Counted from the stretch's first letter, positions 42,842 to 51,979 are shown. The stretch is DNA of 64,000 nt from Streptomyces sp. col6 (GCF_008042035.1 NZ_RDBL01000006.1:135191-199190), one strand, 5' to 3'. The notes: generated by a model from the sequence alone, not told the origin. Numbers and translations are program-made.

Positions 42842-44146
42842 ATGATGGCCGCCACGAAGAGGATCGCTCTGGGCGTCATGGCTGTTGCGCTGATCGCGGG
42901 GGCGGCCGGGTGCTCGGCGGGCTCCGGATCAGGGGCCTCCGGTCTCGGGGCCGTCAACGGGGCCGCGGGCGAGAAGAAGAAGGCCGCGGAAGCGGCGCCC
43001 AAGTCCGTGTTCCGAGCCATTGGTGACGGGTCGACCGCCTTCACGGGTGTTCAGCCCAAGCAGCCGGTGGTGCAACGCCTGACGTCGGGACAGAAGCCCC
43101 CGCAGTTCGTGGTGTTCTCGTGGGACGGAGCGGGAGAGGACAGTCAGCGGCTCTTCTCGCACTTCCGTGAGGTGGGCAAGAAGTACGACGCCGCGATGAC
43201 GTACTTCCTCAGCGGCGTGTACCTGCTCCCGGAAGGGAAGCGGACCCGGTACGACCCGCCCAAGCACAACGCCGGCAGCTCGGACATCGGCTTCAACGAC
43301 ACCAAGGGAATCCGGGACACCCTCACCCAGCTGCGCGGTGCCTGGCAGGACGGGAACGAGATCGGCACCCACTTCAACGGCCACTTCTGCGGCAACGACG
43401 GTGGCGTCGGGACCTGGTCCGTAGAGGAATGGAAGAGCGAGATCAGCCAGGCCAAGTCCTTCGTCAAGAGCTGGAGGACGAATGACCCGGTCCTCAAGGC
43501 CGAGAAGCCTCTTCCCTTCGACTACGACAAGGAACTGGTCGGCGGACGCACCCCTTGCCTGGAGGGCCGGAAGAACATGGTGGAGGCGGCACGCACCATG
43601 GGGTTCCGCTACGACTCCAGCGGCGTCAACGACCAGGTGTGGCCGGAGAAGAAGAGCGGGATCTGGGACCTCTCCATGCAGCTCGTCCCAGTCCCCGGGC
43701 GCGCCTTCGAGACGCTGTCGATGGACTACAACTTCATGTTCAACCAGTCCGGGACGACGCAAGGAGACCCGGACAAGCACGAGTACTGGGGAAACCAGAT
43801 GCGTGACGGTCTGCTCCAGGCCTTCGACCGCGCGTACGACGGCAACCGTGCGCCGCTGATCATCGGCAACCACTTCGAGTCCTGGAACGGTGGCACGTAC
43901 ATGCGTGCCATCGAGGAGACGATCGCGACGGTCTGCACCAAGGCCGACGTGCGCTGCGTCTCGTTCAGGCAGCTTGCGGACTGGCTCGACGCACAGGACC
44001 CGGCGACACTGGCGAAGCTCCGGACGCTGAAGGTCGGCCAGGAGCCCGAGGCCGGCTGGCCCACGTTCCTCAAGAAGGGGGCAATCCGGGACCAGGAGGC
44101 CTCCAAGGCGCCGGCCGCGGCCGCGGGGAATCCGGCCGACCGCTAG
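42842..44146 (+). CDS. Polysaccharide-deacetylase-like lipoprotein
   Basis: 434 residues. The lipoprotein signal peptide has lipobox LIAGAAGC (about residue 17-24), then a Gly/Ser/Ala linker. The catalytic-type domain begins FVVFSWDGAGED (position of the TFDDG motif) and has GTHFNGHFCGND (metal-binding HxxxH type). Further conserved stretches are GGRTPCLEGRKNMVEAA and IGNHFESWNGG. It resembles NodB-fold carbohydrate deacetylases but departs in the first motif (SWDG for TFDD), so the reaction is uncertain. Anchored outside the membrane. Divergent from SulP; converges on the ATPase gene. Confidence 0.85.
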   Translation: MMAATKRIALGVMAVALIAGAAGCSAGSGSGASGLGAVNGAAGEKKKAAEAAPKSVFRAIGDGSTAFTGVQPKQPVVQRLTSGQKPPQFVVFSWDGAGEDSQRLFSHFREVGKKYDAAMTYFLSGVYLLPEGKRTRYDPPKHNAGSSDIGFNDTKGIRDTLTQLRGAWQDGNEIGTHFNGHFCGNDGGVGTWSVEEWKSEISQAKSFVKSWRTNDPVLKAEKPLPFDYDKELVGGRTPCLEGRKNMVEAARTMGFRYDSSGVNDQVWPEKKSGIWDLSMQLVPVPGRAFETLSMDYNFMFNQSGTTQGDPDKHEYWGNQMRDGLLQAFDRAYDGNRAPLIIGNHFESWNGGTYMRAIEETIATVCTKADVRCVSFRQLADWLDAQDPATLAKLRTLKVGQEPEAGWPTFLKKGAIRDQEASKAPAAAAGNPADR

Positions 44147-44257
44147 GGAGTTGGTACGTGCACCGGGGCGCCGAGCCTTAGATGCGCCCGGCGCCGTCCG
44201 GCGCCCTCACCAAGGCATCGGAGGCGCCGTGGTCGGCCCGCCCGAAGCCTCGGCCGC

Positions 44258-45253
44258 TCAGGCAGGCTGGGCGGCCTCGGCGCGAATGAGGCCCTCGTCC
44301 AGCACGAAGGCCGGGTCGACCTGGGCAGCAAGGTCTGCCCCGGTCTTGTCGTTTCCCCAGCTCTCCGCGTTCCTCAGATGGAAATGGACCATCTGGCGCG
44401 TGTAGCGCCCCCAGTCCCGCCGTTCGTACGAGTCCTCCGCCGCGTTCTGCAGGGACTGCAGTGCCATCCTGTTGTCGGCCTCGAGCAGTTCGAAGCGCGC
44501 GGGGCGGCCCTTCTCCATGGCCCGCACCCAGTCGGAGTGGCCGACCGTGACCAGCAGGTCGTCGCCCACCTCGGCGCGTAGGAACTCCAGGTCGTCCTCG
44601 CCCTGAACCTTGTTCCCGACGACCTTCAGATCCACACCGAAGTCCCGCGCGTACTCCTTGTACTGGCGGTAGACCGAGACGCCCTTGCGGGTCGGTTCGG
44701 CGATGAGGAACGTCATGTCGAAGCGAGTGAACATCCCTGAGGCGAAGGAGTCCGAACCGGCGGTCATGTCGACCACCACATACTCGTCGGGGCCGTCGAC
44801 GAGGTGGTTGAGGCAGAGCTCGACCGCACCGACCTTGGAGTGGTAGCACGCCACACCGAGGTCCGACTCGGTGAACGGCCCCGTCGCCATCAACCGGATG
44901 TCCCCGTCGTCGAGCCGGACCGTGCGTGCACAGGCCTCGAAGATCGGGTTGTCCTCGCACACGCGCAGCAGGCGTGAGCCCTCGCCCGGTGGCGTCGTCT
45001 TGATCATCGTCTCGGCCGAGGCGATGCGCGGATTGCTGCCGCGCAGATACTCCTTGATCAGGGGCAGCTGCGCCCCCATGGCGGGCAGTGCGGCGGCGTC
45101 GTCCTCGTCGAGGCCGAGCGCTGTTCCGAGGTGCTGGTTGATGTCGGCGTCCACCGCGAGGACGTGGGCTTCATTGGCAGCGAGGTGGCGGATGAAGAGC
45201 GAGGACAGCGTGGTCTTACCGCTGCCGCCCTTCCCTACGAAAGCGATCTTCAT
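44258..45253 (-). CDS. MinD/CooC-type P-loop ATPase
   Basis: 331 residues (333 if the GTG at 45259 is used). Deviant Walker A AFVGKGGSGKTTLSSLFIR at the N-terminus, then AVDADINQHLGTALG, MTAGSDSFASGMFTRFD (switch II/Walker B region) and LIAEPTRKGVSVY. CooC relatives insert metals into enzymes and MinD relatives organise membrane partners; the two Cys typical of CooC (CxC) are not obvious here, so the role is open. Divergent from the Fic-like gene, about 100 bp apart, a pairing that may be functional. Confidence 0.85.
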   Translation of the reverse strand: MKIAFVGKGGSGKTTLSSLFIRHLAANEAHVLAVDADINQHLGTALGLDEDDAAALPAMGAQLPLIKEYLRGSNPRIASAETMIKTTPPGEGSRLLRVCEDNPIFEACARTVRLDDGDIRLMATGPFTESDLGVACYHSKVGAVELCLNHLVDGPDEYVVVDMTAGSDSFASGMFTRFDMTFLIAEPTRKGVSVYRQYKEYARDFGVDLKVVGNKVQGEDDLEFLRAEVGDDLLVTVGHSDWVRAMEKGRPARFELLEADNRMALQSLQNAAEDSYERRDWGRYTRQMVHFHLRNAESWGNDKTGADLAAQVDPAFVLDEGLIRAEAAQPA

Positions 45254-45355
45254 GTTCACCTAGGGTAGTCGATCCATCGCTATGGGTTGTCAGTTTCCGT
45301 GAAGAAGGCCACTCCCGGCCGGTGGGCGGGCGTGAGGCGCGTAGCCTCGCTACTT

Positions 45356-46180
45356 ATGAGTACGACTTCCTCGGACCCGCTCGTCGCCCTGAGCGCTCTG
45401 CCGGGTGTGACCGACGCGGTGGACTCCGTACGCAAGGCCGTCGACCGGGTCTACGGGCACCGCGTGATGCGGCGCCGCAGCAACGAAGTCACCGCGGAGG
45501 CCGCTCTGCGGGGCGCCCGCGGATCGGCCGCGCTGTCCGGTGCCGACTGGAACCTCGAGGAAGTGCGCCGTCGCACCGACTTCAGCGGTGACGACGAGGC
45601 GCGTGTCGTCGGGTCGGCCCTCCGCCTGACGGCGGAGGCGGGTCAGCTGCTTTCCATCTGGCGGCAGTCGCCGTTGCGTGTTCTCGCACGGCTCCACCTG
45701 GTGGCCGCGGGGGGCGCTGCCCCCGAGGATGCTGTCGGGCGGCCCAGGCTCGCGGGTGAACCGGTGGACGAGCCGCTGGTCAAGGCACCGCTGCCGGACG
45801 CGGACGAGGTTGCGGGCCGACTGGACGGGCTCGCCCGGCTCATTCTCTCGGGGAGTGAGGCGCCCGCCCTGGTGACCGCCGCCGTCGTCCACGGGGAACT
45901 GTTGGCCCTGCGTCCCTTCGGGTCGCACAACGGCCTGGTGGCGCGCACTGCGGAGCGGATCGTGCTGATCGGAAGCGGGCTCGATCCCAAGTCGATCTGT
46001 CCGGCCGAAGTCGGGCACGCAGAACAGGGGCGGGCGGCCTATGTGGCGGCCTTCGACGGCTATCTGTCGGGCACGCCGGCCGGCATGGTCGCCTGGATCA
46101 AGCACTGCGGACGCTCGGCGGAACTCGGTGTCCGGGAATCGACCGCCGTGTGTGAGGCGCTTCAGCGAGGCGCGGCATAG
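45356..46180 (+). CDS. Fic-like protein lacking the catalytic histidine
   Basis: 274 residues. Secondary-structure pattern and motif order fit the Fic (AMP-transferase) family: an N-terminal helix bearing SAALSG (57-62) where active proteins have the inhibitory S/T-x-x-x-E-G, and a core VHGELLALRPFGSHNGLVAR (179-197 approximately) at the place of HPFxDGNGRxxR. The catalytic His is Arg186, and the D, G and first R are S, H and L; only N, G and the last R remain. AMP transfer is therefore unlikely. The ATG at 45356 has no Shine-Dalgarno; a TAGCCT at 45342-45347 could be a -10 element giving a leaderless mRNA. Confidence 0.65.
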   Translation: MSTTSSDPLVALSALPGVTDAVDSVRKAVDRVYGHRVMRRRSNEVTAEAALRGARGSAALSGADWNLEEVRRRTDFSGDDEARVVGSALRLTAEAGQLLSIWRQSPLRVLARLHLVAAGGAAPEDAVGRPRLAGEPVDEPLVKAPLPDADEVAGRLDGLARLILSGSEAPALVTAAVVHGELLALRPFGSHNGLVARTAERIVLIGSGLDPKSICPAEVGHAEQGRAAYVAAFDGYLSGTPAGMVAWIKHCGRSAELGVRESTAVCEALQRGAA

Positions 46181-46583
46181 CGCCCTCGCCCGCAGCGTCA
46201 ACGGCGCTTCCCGGCAACTGCGTCGCAAGCTGGGACCGACTGTGAAGCGGGCGTCGAACGTGGTTGCGGCGGTACCGGTCCGGTACCGCCGCTGGCATGT
46301 CCGCCCAGTTACCAAGCGTCCTCGTTATGTGCCCATCAGGTCGGGGTCTTTGCCCGCTCCTGGTGCGGCTGGCCCGTAATCGACGGGTCGACGTCGCGTG
46401 GGTGCCGGGTTTCCATGCGCGGTCCGTGGGGCCTTGCTGCGTAATTCAGGTCATCCTCGCGGATGTCCTTGGTCTCGCGGGCCGTTGAATCCTTTGTACT
46501 CCAGGCGCTGGAAGAGCGGTAGTGCTGACCGCACTTCTTTACTTTTGGGTTCAATTACGGACGAGTTGGTTCAATGAGCTGTG
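46181..46583. other. 400-bp convergent intergenic region
   Basis: Between the Fic-like and HAD genes. It contains the palindromic terminator at 46266-46292. The rest, including a slightly AT-richer patch at 46490-46570, shows no gene, RNA or repeat I can support. Confidence 0.5.
46266..46292 (+). terminator. Terminator hairpin after the Fic-like gene
   Basis: 13-bp perfect arms around a single central base (gcggcggtaccgg with its complement), 85 bp after the Fic-like gene stop. Confidence 0.7.
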
Positions 46584-47423
46584 TCAGGCGGAAGCCGCAG
46601 TTGCTCGCCGACGGGCGGCGTACCAGACGACTCCAGCGGTGAGAGCGGCCGCGCTCACCGCTGCCGCGGCCATGAGTGCGGGGCGCGGCGGCAGGGAGAG
46701 CGCGGAGAGGCGCTGCTTGAGCCGGACGGGCCGGTCGAAGGCGAGAATCGGCCACTCCCGGAGGGTCGCCTCCCGGCGCAGCGCGCGGTCCGGGTTGACC
46801 GCGTGCGGATGGCCGACGGATTCCAGCATGGGTACGTCGGTCGCCGAATCGCTGTACGCGTAGCAGCGGGCCAGGTCGTAGCCCTCCGAAACTGCGAGTG
46901 CCTTGATGGCCTCCGCCTTCGTGGGCCCGTACGCGTAGTACTCCACCTCGCCCGTGTAGCAGCCGTCGTCCCCGACGACCATGCGGGTGGCGACGACGCG
47001 GTCGGCGCCGAGCAGCTCGCCGATCGGTTCGACGACCTCGGCACCCGAGGTCGAGACGATCACGACATCGCGGCCGGCGGTGTGATGCTCTTCGATGAGC
47101 GTCGCCGCTTCGTCATAGATGATCGGGTCGATAAGGTCGTGCAGGGTCTCGGCCACAAGTTCCTTGACCTGCTGTACGTTCCAGCCCTTGCAGAGCGCCG
47201 AAAGATATTCGCGCATCCGCTCCATCTGGTCGTGGTCCGCGCCCCCGGCAAGGAACACGAACTGCGTGTACGCAGTGCGCAGCACGGCGCGGCGGTTGAT
47301 CAGTCCACCGTGGTAGAAGGACTTGCTGAAGGTCAGTGTCGAAGACTTCGCAATGACCGTCTTGTCCAGGTCGAAGAAGGCGGCTGTGCGCGGCAAGAAG
47401 CGGTTTTCCACAAGGCAGAGCAT
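46584..47423 (-). CDS. HAD-superfamily phosphatase (HAD-IB) with C-terminal membrane helix
   Basis: 279 residues. Motif I AAFFDLDKTVIAKSST (nucleophile Asp), motif II VVIVSTSGAE, motif III/IV with the Lys of PTKAEAIKAL and CYAYSDSATDVPML. It resembles SerB-like HAD-IB hydrolases. The C-terminus has a hydrophobic stretch PALMAAAAVSAAALTAGVVWY followed by Arg residues, a likely membrane anchor. Similar proteins next to the tad-like cluster exist in mycobacteria (Rv3661 position). Substrate unknown. The ATG at 47423 lacks a good ribosome-binding site; the GTG at 47411 is possible. Confidence 0.9.
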   Translation of the reverse strand: MLCLVENRFLPRTAAFFDLDKTVIAKSSTLTFSKSFYHGGLINRRAVLRTAYTQFVFLAGGADHDQMERMREYLSALCKGWNVQQVKELVAETLHDLIDPIIYDEAATLIEEHHTAGRDVVIVSTSGAEVVEPIGELLGADRVVATRMVVGDDGCYTGEVEYYAYGPTKAEAIKALAVSEGYDLARCYAYSDSATDVPMLESVGHPHAVNPDRALRREATLREWPILAFDRPVRLKQRLSALSLPPRPALMAAAAVSAAALTAGVVWYAARRRATAASA

Positions 47424-47922
47424 AGGGGGCGGCCATTCGGCGTAAACCCCGGCGCGTGGGTTTGCCTGAGAAGGGCGTCGGGTACACCATGGAAGTCACG
47501 GATCGTTCGCGACCGTGCTAACCCGGTCCGGCTCCTCCCCCCCGAGTCGGCCGTGGGGACGACCCCCGCTCTCCCCCCCGGCGGGGGTCGTCGCATGTCC
47601 AGACGCGGTTTGTCGAGCGGAATCGACCATTTCTCCTCCTTCTGCTCCATGTCGGGTCATGTCTGCACCCGACGCACGCTCAGCCTGCATCGTGACACTG
47701 AGTAGCGGAAGAGTCGCACCGGGAAGTCACCGGTATGAGCTACGGAGTTATTCACAACCGCCGAGTTGTCCACGGTTTTTGAGCAAGATCCACATGATTT
47801 CCGGAAGCGCCGCACCGTGATTCCACCCGTGAAGTCCACGGGTACCGGAATCGCCGTTCTCGGATGAGCTCCGAGACCGCCGTGAACCACGGCGAGGGCG
47901 AGTGATGGAGGGGGTGGAGAGT
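47424..47922. promoter_or_regulatory. Divergent region between the HAD gene and the tad-like operon
   Basis: 499 bp without a gene. It contains a hairpin (47558-47569 with 47581-47592) with C-rich flanks. Nearer the operon are two DnaA-box-like nonamers, TTATTCACA (47748) and TTGTCCACG (47766), with an AT-richer patch. Promoters for both flanking transcripts should lie here; none is clear. Confidence 0.45.
47558..47592. terminator. Hairpin in the HAD/tad intergenic region
   Basis: 12-bp perfect arms gacgacccccgc and its complement, 11-base C-rich loop. Because it lies between divergent genes it is more likely a leader structure than an end-of-gene terminator. Confidence 0.5.
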
Positions 47923-49050
47923 ATGGCTGAATCCAGTGCGCTGGATCGGTCGACGACAGTCGGCGCGCGACGGAGCGGACCGCTGATCGTGACCGAGGAC
48001 GTGGACCTGCTCGACGATCTGCTGAGGCTGTGCGCGGCGGCCGGTGCGGAGCCGGAAGTTCATCACACGCTTCCCGGCCACCGAGGGGGCTGGGAGCAGG
48101 CACCCGTGGTCCTCGTCGGTGATGACGCGGCCGCACGGTGCCGCGGGGCGGCGCGCAGGCGTGGCGTCATGGTCGTGGGCAGGGGCCAGGACACACCCGA
48201 TGTCTGGCGCCGGGCCGTCGAAATCGGCGCCGAGTACGTGATCCGGCTGCCCGACTCGGAGAGCTGGCTCGTCGACCAGATCGCCAATGCGGCGGAGGGT
48301 GTCGGCCGGCCCGCGCTCACGTTGGGGGTGATCGGGGGCCGGGGCGGTGCGGGAGCGTCCACGCTGGCCTGTGCTCTCGCGGTGACCGCGGCAAGGGCCG
48401 GACAGCGGACGATGCTCATCGACGGGGATCCGTTGGGCGGCGGCATCGACGTGCTGCTCGGTGGCGAGCGGGCCGAGGGGATGAGGTGGCCTGATTTCGC
48501 CCATTCCAAGGGGCGTGTCGGTGGAGGTGCGCTGGAGGAATCGCTGCCCGCGCTGCATGGGCTGCGGGTTCTCAGCTGGGGCCGTGACGACTGGGTGGTC
48601 ATCCCACCGCCTGCCATGCGGGCGGTGCTGGCCGCAGCGCGCAGGCTCGGTGGGGTGGTGGTGGTCGATCTGCCGCGCCGAGTGGACGAAGCGGTTGCCG
48701 AAGCCCTTGCCCAGCTCGACCTGGGGCTTGTGGTCGTTCCAGGGGAACTGCGCGGGGTCGCGGCGGCGAAGCGAGTGACGTCGATGGCCGGGATGGTGCT
48801 CGACGACCTGCGCGTGGTGGCGCGGGGTCCGTACGCACCCGGGCTCGACGAGCAATGGGTGGCCCAGGCCATGGGTCTTCCGCTGGCAGGCGAAGTCCCT
48901 TGGGAGAAGGGCCTGTCGGCCGAGCAGAACATGGGCGAACCGCCCGGCGGCAATGCACGTGGGCCGCTTGCCAGGTTCTGCGCCGCCTTCTGGGAACAGG
49001 CACTTGTGGGCGAGAGCGCCAACGGTCCGGGCGCCGGAGGAGTCTCATGA
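47923..49050 (+). CDS. Ssd/CpaE-like ATPase of the tad-type cluster
   Basis: 375 residues. The N-terminal receiver-like half has no phospho-accepting Asp cluster. The C-terminal half is a MinD/ParA-like ATPase domain with GVIGGRGGAGASTLACAL (Walker A lacking the usual final Lys-Thr: GGAGAS), LIDGDPLGGGIDVLLGG and VVVDLPRRVDEAV. This matches the Ssd (septum site determining) protein of mycobacteria (Rv3660c) and CpaE of pilus systems. The ATG at 47923 follows GGAG; the GTG at 47902 is an alternative. First gene of a tightly overlapping operon. Confidence 0.9.
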   Translation: MAESSALDRSTTVGARRSGPLIVTEDVDLLDDLLRLCAAAGAEPEVHHTLPGHRGGWEQAPVVLVGDDAAARCRGAARRRGVMVVGRGQDTPDVWRRAVEIGAEYVIRLPDSESWLVDQIANAAEGVGRPALTLGVIGGRGGAGASTLACALAVTAARAGQRTMLIDGDPLGGGIDVLLGGERAEGMRWPDFAHSKGRVGGGALEESLPALHGLRVLSWGRDDWVVIPPPAMRAVLAAARRLGGVVVVDLPRRVDEAVAEALAQLDLGLVVVPGELRGVAAAKRVTSMAGMVLDDLRVVARGPYAPGLDEQWVAQAMGLPLAGEVPWEKGLSAEQNMGEPPGGNARGPLARFCAAFWEQALVGESANGPGAGGVS

Positions 49051-50195
49051 CCGAGACGCTGCTCGACGCCGTGAGGCAACGGCTCGCGTGCAGCGGTACG
49101 GCGCCGACCCCGGCCGGGGTCGCCGCCGCGCTGCGCGCCCAGGGCCGCCTGCTCGGGACAGCCGAAGTGCTGGGCCGGGCAGACGAGTTGAGGGGCGAGT
49201 TGATCGGGGCCGGAGTACTGGAACCGCTCTTGGCCGATCCCGGCGTCACGGATGTCCTGGTGTCCGCCCCCGACCGGGTCTGGGTGGACCGTGGTGGCGG
49301 GCTCGAACTCACCGAGGTGACCTTCGCGGACGCGGCCGCGGTTCGCAGGCTGGCACAACGGCTCGCGGCTGTGGCGGGCCGCCGGCTCGACGACGCCAGG
49401 CCCTGGGTCGACGCGAGACTTCCGGACGGCACCCGCATGCATGCCGTGCTGCCCCCGGTATCGGTCGGCTCGACATGCCTGTCGCTCCGGGTGGTCAGGC
49501 CCAGGGCCTTCTCACTGGCGGAGCTGGTCAAGGCCGGGACCGTACCGCCCGGGGGAGACCGGGTACTGAGAGCTCTGGTGGAGGCGAGGGTCTCGTATCT
49601 GATCAGCGGTGGGACCGGGGCAGGGAAGACGACTCTGCTGTCGAGCCTGCTGGGAGCGGTGGGGGAGGGCGAGCGGATTGTGCTCGCCGAGGACTCGGCA
49701 GAACTGCGACCGGACCATCCGCATGTCGTGCGGCTGGAGTCACGCCCCGCCAATCAGGAGGGTGCCGGGCGGGTGACTCTCCGGGATCTGGTGCGGCAAG
49801 CCCTGCGCATGCGTCCCGACCGGCTGGTGGTCGGTGAAGTGCGGGGCAGCGAGGTGACCGAGCTCCTGGCAGCCCTCAATACGGGGCACGAGGGAGGTTC
49901 CGGCACGGTTCATGCCAATGCTGCCGGGCATGTCCCGGCACGGCTGGAGGCGCTGGGAACCGCAGCGGGGCTGGACCGGGTGGCGCTGCACAGTCAGCTC
50001 GCGGCGGCCTTGTCCGTCGTGGTCCACCTCGTACGGGACCGCGCGGGTCGCAGGCGGATCGCGGACATCCACGTGCTGGAGCGGGATGCGGCGGGGCTGG
50101 TGCTGACGGTCCCGGCGCTGCGCTGGGGTCCCATGGGTTTCGAGCGGGAACGGGGTTGGGAGCGGCTGAACGCGCTGATCGGGGGTGCGCTGTGA
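49047..50195 (+). CDS. tadA: TadA/CpaF-family secretion ATPase
   Basis: 382 residues. Type II/IV secretion ATPase with an N-terminal all-helical/PAS-like domain (VTDVLVSAPDRVWVDRGGGLE; LPDGTRMHAVLPP), Walker A ISGGTGAGKTTLL, Asp box IVLAEDSAELRPD, Walker B MRPDRLVVGEVRG and the His box GTVHAN. It forms the hexameric motor of Flp/tad pilus assembly. The ATG overlaps the Ssd gene stop by four bases. Confidence 0.95.
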   Translation: MTETLLDAVRQRLACSGTAPTPAGVAAALRAQGRLLGTAEVLGRADELRGELIGAGVLEPLLADPGVTDVLVSAPDRVWVDRGGGLELTEVTFADAAAVRRLAQRLAAVAGRRLDDARPWVDARLPDGTRMHAVLPPVSVGSTCLSLRVVRPRAFSLAELVKAGTVPPGGDRVLRALVEARVSYLISGGTGAGKTTLLSSLLGAVGEGERIVLAEDSAELRPDHPHVVRLESRPANQEGAGRVTLRDLVRQALRMRPDRLVVGEVRGSEVTELLAALNTGHEGGSGTVHANAAGHVPARLEALGTAAGLDRVALHSQLAAALSVVVHLVRDRAGRRRIADIHVLERDAAGLVLTVPALRWGPMGFERERGWERLNALIGGAL

Positions 50196-51076
50196 CCGGG
50201 GGCACGTCGTCGGCCGGTGTGCCGGAGGCGGTACATGCGGCTGCGCTGTGCGCGGCGACGGCGGTGTGGCTGGTCCTGGCAGGGCACGGGAGGCCGCTGC
50301 GGAGAGCGCGGGCGCTCCTCTCCGACGGCAGCGGGCAGCCGCGGGCCCGGGAAAGGTGGTGGAGAGCGCGCAGCCGGTGGGAGGAACGGCTCCGGGGACG
50401 CGGGGAGTGGCTCTGTCTCCCGGCGGCATCGGTTCTGGCACTGCTCGGCCAGTCCGTACTGCCGTTGATCGCGGGGGCTGTCGCGGTTCCCGTGATGCGG
50501 CGGTGGTTGCGGAAGAGGAAGCGGCGCAAGGACCAGGAAGCCCGCGCGGACGGGGTGGTGGACCTGTGCGGCGCGCTGGTCGGTGAGCTGAGGGCCGGCC
50601 ACGAGCCGGGGCAGGCTCTGCTCGTCGCGATACGCGGGACGGACGTGATGGGCGAATCCGGGGTCCGGGTATCGGCTGCGGCCCGGTTCGGCGGGGATGT
50701 GCCGAAGGCGCTGGTCCAGGCGGCGGGCGAACCGGGGCTGGACGGGCTGGCCGGAGTGGCCGCCTGCTGGCGAGTGGCGGTGGGCAGTGGTGCCGGGCTC
50801 GCGGCCGGGCTGGCTCGGCTGGAGAGCGCGCTGCGGGCCGAACGTTGTCAGCGCGATGAGCTGCGGGCGCAGTTGGCGGGAGCGTGGTCGACGGTCGCGG
50901 TGCTGGCCCTGCTCCCCGTGCTCGGGATGGGGCTCGGTGCCGCACTCGGAGCGGACCCGCTGAGGGTGCTGCTTCACAGCACGGCCGGCCTGGTCTGCCT
51001 GGTGACGGGCGGGCTGCTCGAGGTGGGCGGTCTCCTGTGGGCCGCCCGGATCGTCCGGGCGGGAGAAGCGGTATGA
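50192..51076 (+). CDS. tadB: TadB-like inner membrane protein (T2SS F domain)
   Basis: 294 residues. Two N-terminal hydrophobic segments (AALCAATAVWLVLAGHG and LCLPAASVLALLGQSVLPLIAGAVAVPV), a cytoplasmic T2SSF domain (DLCGALVGELRAGHEPGQALLVAI) and two C-terminal helices (WSTVAVLALLPVLGMGLGAALGA and LLHSTAGLVCLVTGGLLEVG). Part of the platform of the Flp pilus machine. The GTG at 50192 overlaps the tadA stop. Confidence 0.9.
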   Translation: MTGGTSSAGVPEAVHAAALCAATAVWLVLAGHGRPLRRARALLSDGSGQPRARERWWRARSRWEERLRGRGEWLCLPAASVLALLGQSVLPLIAGAVAVPVMRRWLRKRKRRKDQEARADGVVDLCGALVGELRAGHEPGQALLVAIRGTDVMGESGVRVSAAARFGGDVPKALVQAAGEPGLDGLAGVAACWRVAVGSGAGLAAGLARLESALRAERCQRDELRAQLAGAWSTVAVLALLPVLGMGLGAALGADPLRVLLHSTAGLVCLVTGGLLEVGGLLWAARIVRAGEAV

Positions 51077-51912
51077 GCGCGTCGGCCGGTGGACTCGCGC
51101 AGGCAGTGGAGGCCGTCGGGGCGGCACTCGCGCTTCACACACGCGTGGTTCTTCCCTTGGTCCGGCGCCGGGTGGGCCGACGGGTCCGGCGTCGAGGCGA
51201 GCGGCTTCTGGCAGTGGCACCGGTGGTTCCCGCCGTGGGGCCGGGTGCATCCCGGTCAACGGGTCGCCGGGCGCGCCGACCGGTCTCCGCCGGTTTGGTC
51301 AGGCAGTGGGCGATGGTGCCGGCGGTCGCGCTGACCGGGTGGTTCCTCGTGGGAGGCCCGGTGGGTTGGGTGGCCGGTCTGGCCTCGGCCTACGGTGCCT
51401 GGCGGTGGCAGCGAGCGCGGCTCGGGCCCGCCGCCGTACGCGCCTTTGAGGCCAAAGCGCATACAGCGGAGGCGGCGCGGCAGCTTCCCATGGCGGCGGA
51501 TCTGCTGGCCGCCTGCATCTCTGCGGGTGCCGGGCCGGTGGATGCGGCCGAGGCAGTGGGTGAGTCGCTGGGCGGCCCGGTCGGTGAGCAACTCGCGCGC
51601 ACGGCGGCGGAGATCCGGCTCGGCGGGGACCCCACTGTCGCCTGGGGGCGGTTCGGCGAGATACCAGGGGCCGCTGCTCTGGCCCGCTGCCTGGACCGGG
51701 CGGGCTCCACCGGCGCTCCGGCGGCGGAACCGGTCGCGCGCATGGCCGAGGCGTTGCGGGCCGAGCGGGCGAGGGCGGCGGTGGCGCGGGCTCAGCGGGC
51801 CGCAGTGACGGTCACCGCGCCTGTCGGACTGTGCTTCCTCCCCGCGTTCCTGGCGGTCGGGGTGGCGCCCGTGGTGATCGGGCTGGCCGGGGGCTTGCTG
51901 CAACCGGCGTGA
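51073..51912 (+). CDS. tadC: TadC-like inner membrane protein (T2SS F domain)
   Basis: 279 residues. A T2SSF domain with LPMAADLLAACISAGAGPVDAAEAV and the second half PVARMAEALRAERARAAVARAQRAAV, bounded by hydrophobic helices (WAMVPAVALTGWFLVGGPVGWVAGLAS and VGLCFLPAFLAVGVAPVVIGLAGGLL). Partner of TadB. The ATG at 51073 overlaps the tadB stop by four bases. Confidence 0.9.
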   Translation: MSASAGGLAQAVEAVGAALALHTRVVLPLVRRRVGRRVRRRGERLLAVAPVVPAVGPGASRSTGRRARRPVSAGLVRQWAMVPAVALTGWFLVGGPVGWVAGLASAYGAWRWQRARLGPAAVRAFEAKAHTAEAARQLPMAADLLAACISAGAGPVDAAEAVGESLGGPVGEQLARTAAEIRLGGDPTVAWGRFGEIPGAAALARCLDRAGSTGAPAAEPVARMAEALRAERARAAVARAQRAAVTVTAPVGLCFLPAFLAVGVAPVVIGLAGGLLQPA

Positions 51913-51979
51913 CCCGAACGAGGCCGCAAGAGCGGTTTCGCTTTTTTCTGCATGTAACTGGCATATCGGGGGTTCGAGA

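Noticed and set aside
46336..46554. 72-residue minus-strand frame between the Fic-like and HAD genes
   Set aside because: Weak start, no recognisable product and no coding bias.
47748..47774. Two DnaA-box-like nonamers upstream of the tad-like operon
   Set aside because: Only two imperfect boxes without origin context. They may be chance or regulatory.
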